Source: Zygophlyctis sp. KS116
Lineage: Eukaryota; Chytridiomycota
Assembly: GCA_054661495.1 (NCBI GenBank)
Contig: BAAFSQ010000056.1
Location: 1-49,615, forward strand
Length of the DNA: 49,615 bases
Direction of reading: 5' to 3'
Below are positions 24,826 through 35,951 of the stretch, piece by piece (positions within the stretch are counted from its first letter, which is position 1; every line of letters starts with the position of its first letter). The notes beneath the pieces are model-generated. The model had not been told where the DNA came from, did not search any database, and saw only the letters and a program-made list of their open reading frames with translations. The translations under genes and the position numbers were made by a program.

Positions 24826-25803
24826 TTAAGATAAGTCATTTATCCAATCAATAATGCTTGGTAAATAATCAAAGATCAAGAAATGTCCTCCATCTTCTAC
24901 TTGAACCAGCGGACAATTTATCTGCGAGGCTAAATATCTGCCCATACCAATAGTTGTAGCATTATCTTCCTTTCCGTGCCAAATCTGAATTTTGACTTTT
25001 AAATCCGATATAGGAAATCCCCAATTTTTACCCCATAGTGAATATTCATTAGCGATCGACTCAAATTGTCCACGCGAAATGAGCTCATACTCGCTCTTTA
25101 AAAAGAGTAAATGAATTTCTGATTTTGAAATTACCAACTGATCACAAGTAGGAAAACTATATATCGAATCAGTGGAATCTGTAAATACTTGATCCAAGGT
25201 CCTATTTCCATCCCTACGTGTTAGAAAACGAACCAAGTATGGGACAGCATAAACAGAGAACCATGCACACTTATTAGCAAAAGACATTCCTTGATAGCTA
25301 GATGGTTTATGTGGAGAAATAGATGATACAATAGCTAATTTATGAATCAGATGAGGACAATGATATGCCACAGCTAAAGCCCAAGGACCTCCAGCAGAAT
25401 AAGCAACTATTGATACATTTGATTTTACAACATTCAGAATGAATTCTTCAACATCTGATGCCCAGTCTATAAAATTCATTCTCTTTGATGATGATAGTCC
25501 AAATCCTGGCCTTTCCACAACAATCCATCTCAATCCTCTGATCTTATTGATTGCTGGCGGTATAAAGAGACGGCTCCCTGGGATTCCATGAAAGAATAAG
25601 ACTGGAACAGTTTCATCAATGCTATCGTCAGGATGAATGGTTTCTGAATATCCAATAGTGCATCCATCTTTAAGTGTATATGTCGATCCCTGTGTACAAG
25701 GGAATTCTATCGACTCTAGTTCCTCAAGTATTTTGTCTTTGGCCAATGACTCTTTGGAGCCATAGCTCCCCATAAATCCTAAAACTAAAAATTTAATGAA
25801 CAA
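24826..25803 (-). CDS. Alpha/beta hydrolase
   Basis: One exon of up to 325 residues. The fold's landmarks are in order: oxyanion-loop HGIPGSR, ERPGFGLS, nucleophile elbow AYSAGGPW (Ser), the acid in HGKEDNATT (Asp) and DGGHFLIFD (His). The lid region lies between. The first Met at 25803 gives a hydrophobic start; the Met at 25770 (MGSYGSKES) is equally possible and would make it cytosolic. The GxSxGG elbow and layout fit small esterases, epoxide hydrolases or lipases, and the substrate cannot be named. Confidence 0.85.
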   Translation of the reverse strand: MFIKFLVLGFMGSYGSKESLAKDKILEELESIEFPCTQGSTYTLKDGCTIGYSETIHPDDSIDETVPVLFFHGIPGSRLFIPPAINKIRGLRWIVVERPGFGLSSSKRMNFIDWASDVEEFILNVVKSNVSIVAYSAGGPWALAVAYHCPHLIHKLAIVSSISPHKPSSYQGMSFANKCAWFSVYAVPYLVRFLTRRDGNRTLDQVFTDSTDSIYSFPTCDQLVISKSEIHLLFLKSEYELISRGQFESIANEYSLWGKNWGFPISDLKVKIQIWHGKEDNATTIGMGRYLASQINCPLVQVEDGGHFLIFDYLPSIIDWINDLS

Positions 25804-25821
25804 GTTTCGGACAAATTATTT

Positions 25822-27157
25822 CTATTGATGCATAATCTCCTTTAATAGCGACTGTGAAGACTCTGTTAGGCCAAGAGGCTCAAGTTTAGAAATTATTTCC
25901 TGGTTTTTCTTGTGGCCATCTGTTAAATTACGAATCGCAAAAATTGAGCATTCTTTTACAAATGGATATTCATCTTGGATGTTGCAATGATCTAAAAGGA
26001 TGCCCATTCCTCCCAAATCAGCAACTAAATCCTGATTTTTTCTACAACGATAGCTTAAGTTTCCAATTATTTTAATGCAATCACTCTTTATAAGTACAAA
26101 AGGACCGTTTGGTGTAGAAAACGACTTTGTTGGTGGAGTTTTGACTTTAATTAGGAATTCTATTTTTTACAGATAAAAAAATTACCTAAAATTGCCGGAA
26201 TAATCAAACTCCCAATTCTAATGTTTTCCTCTAAATCAAGTGTAACTATTGTTAAAACTTCAACAATATTTGGTAAAATCAAGGGGCAGTCAGTAATGCT
26301 TTTGATCCCATTAGATTTTTCCATGAATAAGCAAACAATCCAATCAACTGTGCGTCTCAAAGTTGTCCACTTTATATCGCGAGAAGATGATAATCCAATA
26401 ATCAAATAAAATAGACTGGGATCTAGTCTTTGCACTTTATTTACCATATATGGGAGGTTATCACATTTTAAAATATTTTCCAATTGCGCCATTCTACATT
26501 ATTATCATTAGATTAATTACAAAACATTATCTAGATCATATTGAGAAGAGTCGGCTACGGTCTTTTCATAAAATATTTTGAGGTATTCCGAGTCTGAATC
26601 AATAAGAGTGTAAAGAGCTTCAGAGTTATTAATTGTACAATTTAAAAACCAAATACTCTATGTGCTGAAAAGCGTTTCGTCTTCAAAGAGTAATGATGCA
26701 CTGTATAATCAATCAAAAAAATCCTACGTCATTATGAATGAACATTGTAAAATTTGCGGCCATACTTGTTCAACTACTCTTAAATTGTTAGTCATCATAT
26801 TAGATAATGACTGCAGTGCCATATTTATAGCTGTCTTCCTCAAGTTGATATCAGAGCTTGACTCATCTAATATCCGCTCAATGGCCATTATGCCAACTTT
26901 TGGTAATATGTTTCTAAATGTAAAAAATAAAAAAAATACATTGCTGAATTCTGATAATGCATTCCCTTACTACAAATGTTTCTTGCACATTGAAAGTAAT
27001 GTTTAATCTTTAATAATTTTTCATCAGTCCTAAAATGATCAATCAGCACAAAGTGTTTTTCCCACTCATCCCAGAAAGAATAAGGTTCATATTGAAAATC
27101 ATCTCTTAAAATAGTTGAAGCCAAAGTTGACGGATCATCAAATCTGATCTCTAGCAT
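25822..27157 (-). CDS. Ataxin-10-like ARM-repeat protein
   Basis: The C-terminus carries the ataxin-10 homology block: IKIIGNLSYRC, NQDLVADLGGMGILLDHC, IQDEYPFVKECSIFAIRNL and NQEIISKL. Upstream are helical ARM-like repeats (NLRKTAINMALQSLSNM, LEENIRIGSLIIPAIL). Clear introns occur near 26184, 26507 (27 bases) and 26937 (26 bases). Between about 26540 and 26790 I could not find one splice pattern that keeps the frame: a stretch reading LFEDETLFST then SIWFLNC is broken by one in-frame TAG. The start is set at 27157, just 8 bases after the stop of the upstream TMEM184-like gene. In yeast-like fungi the homologue is Ctr86/Copper-induced; its role here is unknown. Confidence 0.75.
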
Positions 27158-27165
27158 AATAATTT

Positions 27166-28571
27166 TCAATTGTTCGCCTTTAATCCTTCTACCCTAGAGT
27201 CAACCCTTGAGTAAAATTCTTGGGCATGACGATTCATTCTAGCCTGAACAGAAGGAGGATTCGCAAACCTAGGATCGGAATGATGAACAGGGAAGCAAGG
27301 ATCTCCAAATTCTAGCTTTCGACTTTGCGCATAATCATTTTCGGTCTCTGGATCTTCACCATCTGGAAATTCCAACGAATCATAACTATCTACGATATAA
27401 GACGCATGAGATAAATTTAAGTTAGAGTGCAGTAGTCTCGAAGATTCACTTAATTCATCATGTGAATCACGAGGGAAATCATTCCAAATATCTTCACGAT
27501 ATGATTTAGTTGAAAAAAGTGTCCCCTTAAACACATGATAAGCATCCTGAATGATATCTTTCACTCCCAAGACATCTTTAATTGCCCAATTCAATAATAA
27601 TCTTGAAGATAGCCTGGAATCATCATAGTCTGTCCAAGGAAAAGCAAAAGCGTGATAAATTGCAAAAAATGGCATTTCAAGAGTAATTAGCAAATCCTGT
27701 ATTGCCAAGGCCATATTGTTTGTAGAATAAGATTCATTACCTCTAATAAATCCCAATTTGACTAAGAAGGCTACAGCCATTCCCTGCCAAAATGTCAAGA
27801 AAATAATCATTTTAACACAGATAAACTTTGGAAGTGGTCTATATTTAGAATTTTTCTATGAAATCTGCCATACCTATATGGTTCTAAATCTTTCTTGCAA
27901 GTAACGTAAAATAAAACCAAAGCATACATACAAATGCATATACTTAAATTATAAAATAAAGAAATCCACAGATAAGAGCTATCCCATGCAATATACCTAA
28001 ATTGTTAAACTGAATGAATTTACCCTTCAGAATAGCTATCTGTAAGTTTCAAAAGCATGATTAAAATCCCTAAAACAGGCTTAACAATCACAAATTGAAT
28101 TATACTGGCACGAACTGATAAAAATGTTGCAGGATCACCCATCTAATTTGTTAAAATCAATATCTTACAGCCAATGGTTTTAAAAAATAATTAAATGGCC
28201 ATAAATGATGTATACGAATCCTATTTTTCAAAAGCCGTAAGAGAGCCCTTTCTCCATTCAAATAATTAACCAACAACACAAAAAAAGAATACACAACAAA
28301 TGCTTCATAGATATCACGAACTGTGTCAATATAGTCCGATGCATTCTTGAAAAATAGAGAAATGAGTGTAGTTATCGTATAAATCGGAACCCTTACCGTC
28401 ATGATGTCAAACTTACATTAATAGAATCCTTATACTAGTTCTCTGCAGATCTGGGCGACGATAATTGTATAAATGCAGCATAATAGTATGTATCGATATG
28501 AGTACTGCCAAAAGTGCGCTTAATACGGAAACATAGGAAAAGGCTATGCCAAGTTTATTGATTCCTTCCAT
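27166..28571 (-). CDS. TMEM184/Ost-alpha family seven-span membrane protein
   Basis: Family features are RILLMVPIYTITTLISLFF (joined over a 25-base intron), DTVRDIYEAFVVYSFFVLLVNYL, GERALLRLL, IHHLWPF, VKPVLGIL, FLTFWQGM and EMPFFAIYHAFAFPW. The membrane part ends there and a soluble, acidic tail of about 140 residues follows. These are members of the organic solute transporter alpha fold; their role in fungi is unclear. At least four introns of 24-30 bases are visible. The start at 28571 gives MEGINKLGIAFSYVSVLSAL, a first membrane span. It is divergent from the EXORDIUM array, 160 bases away. Confidence 0.85.
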
Positions 28572-28731
28572 GGTCAGTCAACCATAAGCCTACACATGCT
28601 TGTTTATCTGCTTCTTTTCGTCTTGGGTGCTGATGGTGCTGCTGATGGTGGGAACCTGAGTGAGGCTTATGACGCCATGAATCCAAATGCCAAGCCATTC
28701 AGCACATCAGCATTTACAAGGGTCAGACATT

Positions 28732-29908
28732 ATGAAATTCTTGACTCTGGTGTGTTTGATTCCCCATCTTTTGGCGTATGGTGGCAAATTACGAAAGGCG
28801 CTTCCGAAAACTGTTCCGTTAAAACATGATTATGAGGCTCAGATCTTTGATTCGATTGATGACATTAGAACCGAATATCAATGGGATGATAAAGTTTCCA
28901 TGGATGCTGATGTTAAGGATGGTTCTGATGAAATGGATTTTCAGACACCAAAATTAAAAATAACGGTTCCAATGTATGAAGACAATAGCCGTAAATTTAA
29001 AATTGGTGCATTCCCGAAACAAGAGATTACGTATCAGATGGGCACAAGAGTTCTTACAGATGATGTGGCAATCTATATTATATACTATGGGGGCTGGTCT
29101 CAACAACAAAAAGATATTTTGAATGAATTTACGGCATCGTTAGGGGACTCATGTGCGTTTATATAAATTTAAAGATTAGCTTGGTGGAACATTATGCGAA
29201 AATATTACTCTCAAAAGGATATTAACTCTGAAAAAGTTTATGTACGAGGAAATATGTCAGTTAAAGGAATTGTGGATGATGAATACTCTCTAGGGTATAA
29301 ATTGGAAGGTGATGCACTTTCGGATATTGTTAGAAATCAAGTGAATAAAGGGGCACTTCCTCAAGATTCTAAAGGAGTTTATATGATCTTAACCTCTGAT
29401 GATGTTAAAGAAGTTTACAGGTATGGAGACGGAGAAATGTGTGTAGACTATTGTGGTTATCATCTAACTGGAGAATTTACCGATGGATCAATCTTTTACT
29501 TTGCAATGGTAGGAGTTTTAGCGAAATCTTTAACAATATAGGCTGGTAGACCATCAAAATGCTTATCTGGCTGTGCAGGCTCAAATATTCGTACTTCTCC
29601 AAACAATGATCCTGCAACTGATGCAATGGCCTCAACAATTGCTCATGAGCTTGCTGAAGCTGTATCTGATCCAGATGATGAACTGGTAGAGACTAGAGCT
29701 TGGAATGCCGCAGATGGAATGGAAAATGGTAATTTTACGTAATTTACCTAAAGGTGATATGTGCTCCTACAAGTTTGGACCTACTATGCAAAATATAAAT
29801 TCTGATGGTCGCAGATCCATGTACAATTACATTAGTGGTGCAGGACAAAAATTTCTCGTTCAGCAAAATTGGGATCCTGAACTGCAAAAGTGCGTATCAA
29901 GCGCTTAA
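28732..29908 (+). CDS. EXORDIUM-like secreted protein, copy A
   Basis: First of four tandem members of the phosphate-induced protein 1 (EXORDIUM) family, secreted proteins known from plants and scattered in fungi and bacteria, linked to cell wall and growth responses. Four exons (introns 29153-29179, 29509-29541, 29729-29753) give 363 residues. A signal peptide (MKFLTLVCLIPHLLAYG) starts it. Family blocks: MGTRVLTDDVAIYIIYYGGW, SWWNIMRKYY, GVYMILTSDDV, CGYHLTG, STIAHELAEAVSDPDDE, GMENGDMC and FLVQQNWDPELQKC. The HELAE motif with later acids looks like a metal site. The start is supported by the matching start of copy B. It shares a 240-base identical block with copy B. Confidence 0.88.
29004..29243 (+). 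repeat. 240-base block identical to 30624-30863
   Basis: The stretch from GGTGCATTCCCGAAAC to AAAAAGTTTATGT is the same base for base in copies A and B, at an offset of exactly 1620. It spans the end of exon 1, the whole 27-base intron and the start of exon 2. Flanking sequence differs clearly, so this looks like a recent gene-conversion tract rather than general similarity. The first 100 coding bases of the two genes are also nearly identical, with only a handful of differences. Confidence 0.9.
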
Positions 29909-30093
29909 ATTACTAGATTTGGCATTATATTATTAATTTAATCAAGTAATGACAATCCGTTCTATCTGAGAATTTAAGCCACCTTTTCAAGTAAATCACA
30001 TGGAGTAAATCCGATCCGGAACCTGACATCGAAAAGCCATGCGCTTGTCGTTTGAATGATCATGCCCACCTCGGGCTTAAATTTGCTTTAATA

Positions 30094-31528
30094 ATGAAAT
30101 TCTTGACTCTTGTATGTTTGATTCCCCATATTTTGGCTTATGGTAACAAATTACGAAAGGCGCTTCCGAAAACTGTTCCGTTAAAACATGATGTTGAATC
30201 CCTAGATTTCCAATCCTATTGGGATGAATATGTTGCGGAAAAAAGCCAGGATTTCCATAATTCCGGTCCGGTGAAAGCAGATTTTAAGAACGGCGTGTTT
30301 GATGAAACATTCATGATGGAAAACGTGCCTAAAGACAATGCTGGCAAGACTAGAAATTCTGAACCAAAAACGTTTCTAGACCAAGAAGATGTTGTTGGTC
30401 CTGCTGTCCCACCATCAATGCAAACTGCTGAAGGATCGCTGCAATTGATAAAATCAAAGAATTTCCATGATCAAATGCGCAATAGATTGTCTAATGATGC
30501 CCTTTTGAGTATTGATGCAGGTAAACTTTTCTACATATTGACTTTAGACGACTACTCAGAAGAATTCGCTGATATCCCAACTTTAAAAGTTACTGTCCCA
30601 CTTTCTAGTTATGGATTTAGATATGGTGCATTCCCGAAACAAGAGATTACGTATCAGATGGGCACAAGAGTTCTTACAGATGATGTGGCAATCTATATTA
30701 TATACTATGGGGGCTGGTCTCAACAACAAAAAGATATTTTGAATGAATTTACGGCATCGTTAGGGGACTCATGTGCGTTTATATAAATTTAAAGATTAGC
30801 TTGGTGGAACATTATGCGAAAATATTACTCTCAAAAGGATATTAACTCTGAAAAAGTTTATGTTAAGGGGAAGCTAAGGCTCATCAAATCTGTTGATGAT
30901 CCTTATTCTTTAGGTAGAGACTTGAATAATGATGCTTTACCTCGTCTGATTAATTCAAAGGTTCAGAATGGAATGCTACCCAAAGATTCTTCTGGGATAT
31001 ATATAGTTTTGACGTCTGATGATGTTCAAGAAGAGTTTAAAATGGGTAAGGCACGAATGTGTCGTGATTATTGTGGTTATCATCTAACTGGAAAATTCAC
31101 TGATGGATCCATCTTTTACTACGCATTGGTGAGAAACTTGGAAAAAATTACTAATTACATAGGCTGGTAGACCTACTAAATGTCTTCTTAGTTGTGGAGG
31201 TCCAAATGGCCGATCATCTCCCAATGGTGATCCTGCTACTGATGCAATGGTCTCTGCCATTGCTCATGAGTTGGCTGAAGCTGTATCAGATCCTGAAGTT
31301 AAAGGGGTCAAAACCAGGGCATGGAATGATGCAAAGTATATGGAAAATGGTATTTATAATTTTTTCATTTTAAAAGGTGACATGTGTGCATACAAGTATG
31401 GTCAGCTCCAAAGAGTATCTACTGGAGGAAGAAATTCATTCTACAATTACGTCAGTGCTGCGGGGACAAAGTTTTTAGTGCAGCAAAATTGGGATCCTGA
31501 ATTGCAAAAGTGCGTATCTTCTGCTTAA
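30094..31528 (+). CDS. EXORDIUM-like secreted protein, copy B
   Basis: Four exons (introns 30773-30799, 31129-31162, 31350-31376, all at the same places as in copy A) give 448 residues. Signal peptide MKFLTLVCLIPHILAYG. It is longer than copy A because about 85 residues are added before the first conserved strand. Part of that insert (GSLQLIKSKNFHDQ, RLSNDALLSIDAG, KLFYILTLDDYSEEF) looks like a worn copy of this protein's own later segment (LRLIKSVDDPYS, DLNNDALPRLI, GIYIVLTSDDVQEEF). The metal-like motif is AIAHELAEAVSDPEV. The remaining blocks (CGYHLTGKF, FLVQQNWDPELQKC) match copy A. Confidence 0.88.
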
Positions 31529-31589
31529 ATATATGTAATACTTGAGAATCCAACGAAATTTTAATGATTTTCATTTAAGCAGCTTTGAA

Positions 31590-32591
31590 ATGAAACTTTT
31601 GGTAATCACGTTTTTGGGTTTCTGTTCGTCTTGGCCGATACATGAGATCGTATCTCCCAATTCGAAACTGATTGAAGATTGGACTAATGTCAAGCTACGG
31701 ATAGCTGCTCCGAAAACTCACCAGAGTCAAATACCCGCTTTTACTAGCAATCATTTGAAATACCATTTAGGAAATCCGGTGCTTACGGATCCTGTAGATA
31801 TATTCTGTAATTTATTTGTACTAAGGCAAGATATTTTCTATGGAGACTGGCAGAAATATAATAAGGATGTGCATGTGCTGGAGAATCTAGCAGAACATAT
31901 AGGAAATACCTCATGGTATGGGATCATGAAAGACTATTATTATCAGGAGTCTGTAGACTCTGAAAAGGTGTTTGTAAGTGGGGTGGTGAACTTTGTTAAA
32001 AGTGTTTATGATCATTACTCTTTTGGAAAAAGATTAGAAAATGAAAATGTACTACAAATTATTCAGAAACAGATCGATTTGGGAGCTATTCCCGAAAAAT
32101 ATTCTGCATTGTATTTTGTTTTAACATCTTCAGACGTGGATGAAGTTTTTCAAGAAGAAATATTAGGAAGAGATTATTGTGGGTACCATTATACTGGAAT
32201 TTTAAAGTCAACGCAAAAGATATTTTATTCTGTTGTGGGACATCCGGCGAGATTTAAAGGATGTATTGATTCTATCATTAATAGCACACCAAACGGTCCT
32301 GCGATAGATTCTATGGCTTCTACTATAGCTCATGAACTTGTTGAAGCGGTTTCTGATCCAGATGATGATGATAATAGATCGTGGGAGGACTCTGAATTCA
32401 TGGAAAATGGGGATAAATGTTCAGTAAACACCATTTTTTAAAACTTATAATAGTATTGTTACGGGAAAACATCAAGATATAATGGTTTTGTATATAATAT
32501 AGAAATGGGAGGATTTAAGTACTTGATACAGCAGAATTGGGATATTGTTAACCAAAGATGTGAAAATTCTAGAGCGCAACGATTAGAATAA
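31590..32591 (+). CDS. EXORDIUM-like secreted protein, copy C
   Basis: Three exons (introns 31807-31830, 24 bases and in-frame, and 32424-32453) give 315 residues, the shortest copy. Signal peptide MKLLVITFLGFCSSWP. Removing the 24-base intron gives DIFYIFYGDW, which restores the family strand and Trp. Other blocks: TSWYGIMKDYYYQ, ALYFVLTSSDV, DYCGYHYTG, STIAHELVEAVSDPDDDD and YLIQQNWD. Two of the introns of copies A and B are missing, so this copy split off earlier. Codon use is like its neighbours. Confidence 0.85.
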
Positions 32592-32645
32592 ATATGATGA
32601 GTAGTGTACAAGTTGCACAGAATATTCGAGTCAATAAACTAAGGG

Positions 32646-32701
32646 ACGTTTCAAACGTTGCCGCAATAACCAGCGCCAAGGCCGCCCGGTAGTTGCTACC
32701 G
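32646..32701. promoter_or_regulatory. Paired inverted repeats in a GC-rich island upstream of copy D
   Basis: Two perfect short palindromes lie between copies C and D: ACGTTT-C-AAACGT (32646-32658) and CGGTAG-TTG-CTACCG (32687-32701), in a patch far richer in G and C than its surroundings. They end 24 bases before the start codon of copy D. They could be transcription-factor sites or an RNA hairpin in the 5' leader. No known motif is claimed. Confidence 0.4.
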
Positions 32702-32724
32702 CAAATAAATCGAATTAATAACTG

Positions 32725-34254
32725 ATGTTGTTAAATTCGATCGCTTTAATTTTCACTTCTTTATCATTTGCAGTCGCAGCTAATGCATCTGGAAATGAAT
32801 TTGAAGCAACTTTCAATAAGTTCATGGCCAATTTTACTGCAGAAATAACTAGAAAATCAGCAAACATATCTTACCAGAATTTGGAGCAACTCAAGGCTGA
32901 AAACAATGGCCAGCTACCAATGTCCGATTCGGAATTCATTCAGGAGTCTGATTTTTTTTTACAGGAAAAGATTGATTTGTTTAAAGTTAAAGCACATAAA
33001 ACATTTCTGGATGCTATTTCTAATACAAACAAGAATTACTATATTTTCGATACAGATCGCAGTTTGTGGCATAAACCAGATCAGGGCTTTGAAAAGGTTC
33101 TTTTTGATGGGGCGAATCGAAATGCGAAAATTTTGAGGGATCAACTCACCGAGGATTTGGAAGCGACATTAACTTCTTCTCAATCCGATTTAGAAAAGAG
33201 GAAATTTGCCATTGGCCGGCTGTTCCCTGGCATCACTCGTAGTTTTACTAGGGGCTCTCGAGTATTGATTTCAAGATTTAAATCACCAACTGTAGTGCGG
33301 ACCTTGAAAGGAATGCTTCTTTTTTCAACCACACTATTATTAGTATTTCTGGTTAATCGTTATTGGAAGTTTACAGCTTTAAATGATAAGTATTCCCCAG
33401 CCCCACGGTATAGAATTGGCAATAAAGTATTGACAGAAGATGTCAACATCTACTGTAATAAATTATATATATAATGAACATAGTGATCTGGTATGGAGAC
33501 TGGGCTGGAAAAGATTCAGGGATAGAAACTATGGAGTATTTAGCTGATCATATCAGTGATTCGAATTGGTATACAACATTGAGGGATTACTACTACCAGG
33601 CAAATTTGATGTCAAAGAAAACCTTCATAAATGGCACAGCTCATTTCAAGAAAAGTTATTTTGATATATATTCTGCAGGGCGTGAATTGAATGATCCCTT
33701 AAAAGTGGAAGAAATTCTAAAAAATCAGCTTGCTGGAAACTTACCGGATCCCAATGGCTTATATTTTGTTTTTGGATCTCCTGATATAGCTGAGCATTAT
33801 ACATCTAACGAAAATGCCTGCGGGTGGCATAGTTATACACATGATTTGGCAGATTATCCTACATATTATGCATACGTGCAAGTAACTATTATATTAAGAC
33901 TAATGACAGAATGTAGAAGGACATCATAATTGCCATGCTCCAATATTAAGCCCAGACAGCTCCCCTAATTCAGATTTAGCTGTAGATGCGATGGCTTCAA
34001 TTTTTGCCCATGAATTGGTAGAGATTATATCAGATCCAATTCCTGATAATCCATCATGGATAAATTCAAAAGGTTTGGAAAATGCAGATATATGCGCAGT
34101 AAGATTTATTATATTTTACAAAAAGTGGAAATTTGGAAATGTGACAAGAACTCCAGACGGTAAAGTCTTCAATTCGAAAGTTGGAGATAGAAATTTTCTG
34201 ATTCAGGGTAATTGGGATTTACATTCCAATAATTGCTCAATCGGAAAAAAATGA
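32725..34254 (+). CDS. EXORDIUM-like protein, copy D, with membrane span
   Basis: Four exons (introns 33455-33483, 33882-33909, 34099-34125) give 481 residues. It begins with a signal peptide (MLLNSIALIFTSLSFAVA) and then has about 200 residues not found in the others, helical and polar, followed by a strong membrane span (GMLLFSTTLLLVFLV, about residues 196-212) just before the EXORDIUM domain. Family blocks: GNKVLTEDVNIY, WYGDWAG, NWYTTLRDYYYQ, GLYFVFGSPDI, CGWHSY, SIFAHELVEIISDPIPDN, ADICA and FLIQGNWD. It therefore looks anchored to the membrane rather than free. It is the most diverged copy. Confidence 0.85.
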
Positions 34255-34307
34255 AAATTATAGAATCATAAATAGAGAAATCGCGAGGAAACGGAATTAA
34301 GTGAGAA

Positions 34308-35934
34308 ATGAGAAATCGGTCAGCAAGAGAAATATTTTTTTGTCGAAACAAGGCGACTCTTTCCAGTCATCATGGGAGATTAAATGTCAGCTATCCAACA
34401 TTACATCAATCAGATGTTATCATAGTTGGAGCAGGAATCAGTGGATTGGCAGCGGCGGCTACACTAAAGCAAGCTGGCTATCGCACAGTGGTTTTAGAGG
34501 CAAAGGATAAAATTGGTTGGTTTTTGATCTGTAATAGTAGGCGGAAGGATTCAAACTTACAGAGGATTTAAAACTCCTATAGATCTAGGAGCCAGCTGGA
34601 TCCATGGATTAGATGGCAATCCTTTATCTAAATTAGTAAGTAATCCCAGCTTATTATACTTTCTGGATACTGGAGATGTTAGAACCATGGATGGAAGAAG
34701 ATCCCTTACACGAGATCAGTCATCTCATATGCTCTCAAAAATATGGGCATTACATGGTCGAATGGTTTCTGCATCAAAGAAAAGTAAAAATAATTCCTCA
34801 TTAAGTCAGTTTATTGCAAATGATCACCAATGGCAGATGGATGTCGCAGAGGTATTGCCTTAATTATTAACTTTGAGAATGAATTGATGAAATCTTACCT
34901 CCCAAAACTTACACAATTCTTTGAAAACATTGAAGGTGATTCTCTAGATAATATATCTTTGCACGAATATGATACAGATCCTTTTAAGGGGAAGCATGGA
35001 TACGTATTATCAGGTACTATTATATTTATCATGATTTTCTCTATTTTAAACTGATAAAAAGGTTATGACGATTTTGTACATAGAATTGCAAAGCCTCTAA
35101 GTTTTGGAGGAAATATTAGACTTAATCATGTAGTGCATCAAGTAAACTATTCAAAAAATCACGGTATCTATTTAGATTAATCAAAAAGTCATGGTTAGAA
35201 CAAATCAGATGGATTTTAAAGCCCCACATTGTATTGTTACACTTCCATTAGGCTGTCTTAAAATTCATCATCAGTCATTGGTATGATATTCAGATTTAAA
35301 AGAAAGTTTCATCCGCCTCTTCCACAAGAAAAACAAGAAAGCATTCAAAATCTAAAAGTGGGCCTTCTTAATAAGATTGTATTAAATTTCCCCAAAGTCT
35401 GGTGGCCAGAAGAATCTGATAGCTTCCATATACATTCTACTGATTTTAAAACACCCGGTCATGTATGGGTGCTGAACCAATACAAATTTCATAAAAAAGA
35501 ACCAATTCTTGTAATCCATGTATCTGGACCTCAAGCCTATGAACTTGAGACAAATTCTGACAGTCAAATAACTAGTAGAATACTAGAAATTCTAAGAAAA
35601 AGCTTTTCAGAGACGATACCAGAGCCGATAGATTACTTGATTACGAGATGGAAAAACGATGCATTTTCTCTAGGATCTTATTCTGTAATTATCCTAATCT
35701 AATAATTAGTATGTTGGATCTCGTTCAAAAGAAACAAAGAAATATTTTTCAGATCTTGCAAATCCAGTTAATGACCTTTTATTTTTTGCAGGCGAAGCCA
35801 CGAGCAGCAATCACTTTGCAACTGCACATGGAGCCTACTTGAGCGGAATTAGAGAAGCTGAAAGGATTATCTCAAAATTAAAACAACTGGACTTCGGAGT
35901 CGACATGACTTCTGGAAAAGCAAAAGATTATTAA
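34308..35934 (+). CDS. FAD amine oxidase (polyamine oxidase type)
   Basis: Oxidises polyamines or similar secondary amines, with FAD. Seven exons (introns 34516-34540, 34852-34877, 35014-35061, 35164-35188, 35281-35306, 35685-35709) join into 483 residues with the frame kept. The N-terminal FAD fold reads VIIVGAGISGLAAAATLKQA and then, across a 25-base intron, KIGGRIQTYRGF, PIDLGASWIHG. Later blocks are CIVTLPLGCLK, PPLPQEKQESIQNLKVGLLNK, and the C-terminal FAD clasp FAGEATSSNHFATAHGAYLS. About 30 residues before the FAD fold could be a weak mitochondrial or other leader. No SWIRM domain is seen, so it is not LSD1. The donor GTTGGT of intron 1 is unusual but fits. Confidence 0.9.
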
Positions 35935-35951
35935 AAATCAAAAAAGTGCGG

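Noticed and set aside
28596-28829. A plus-strand ORF starting with a hydrophobic leader (LVYLLLFVLG) before EXORDIUM copy A
   Set aside because: It runs into copy A in another frame, while the start at 28732 matches the start of copy B and its signal peptide. It may be a short leader ORF, but nothing supports a protein.
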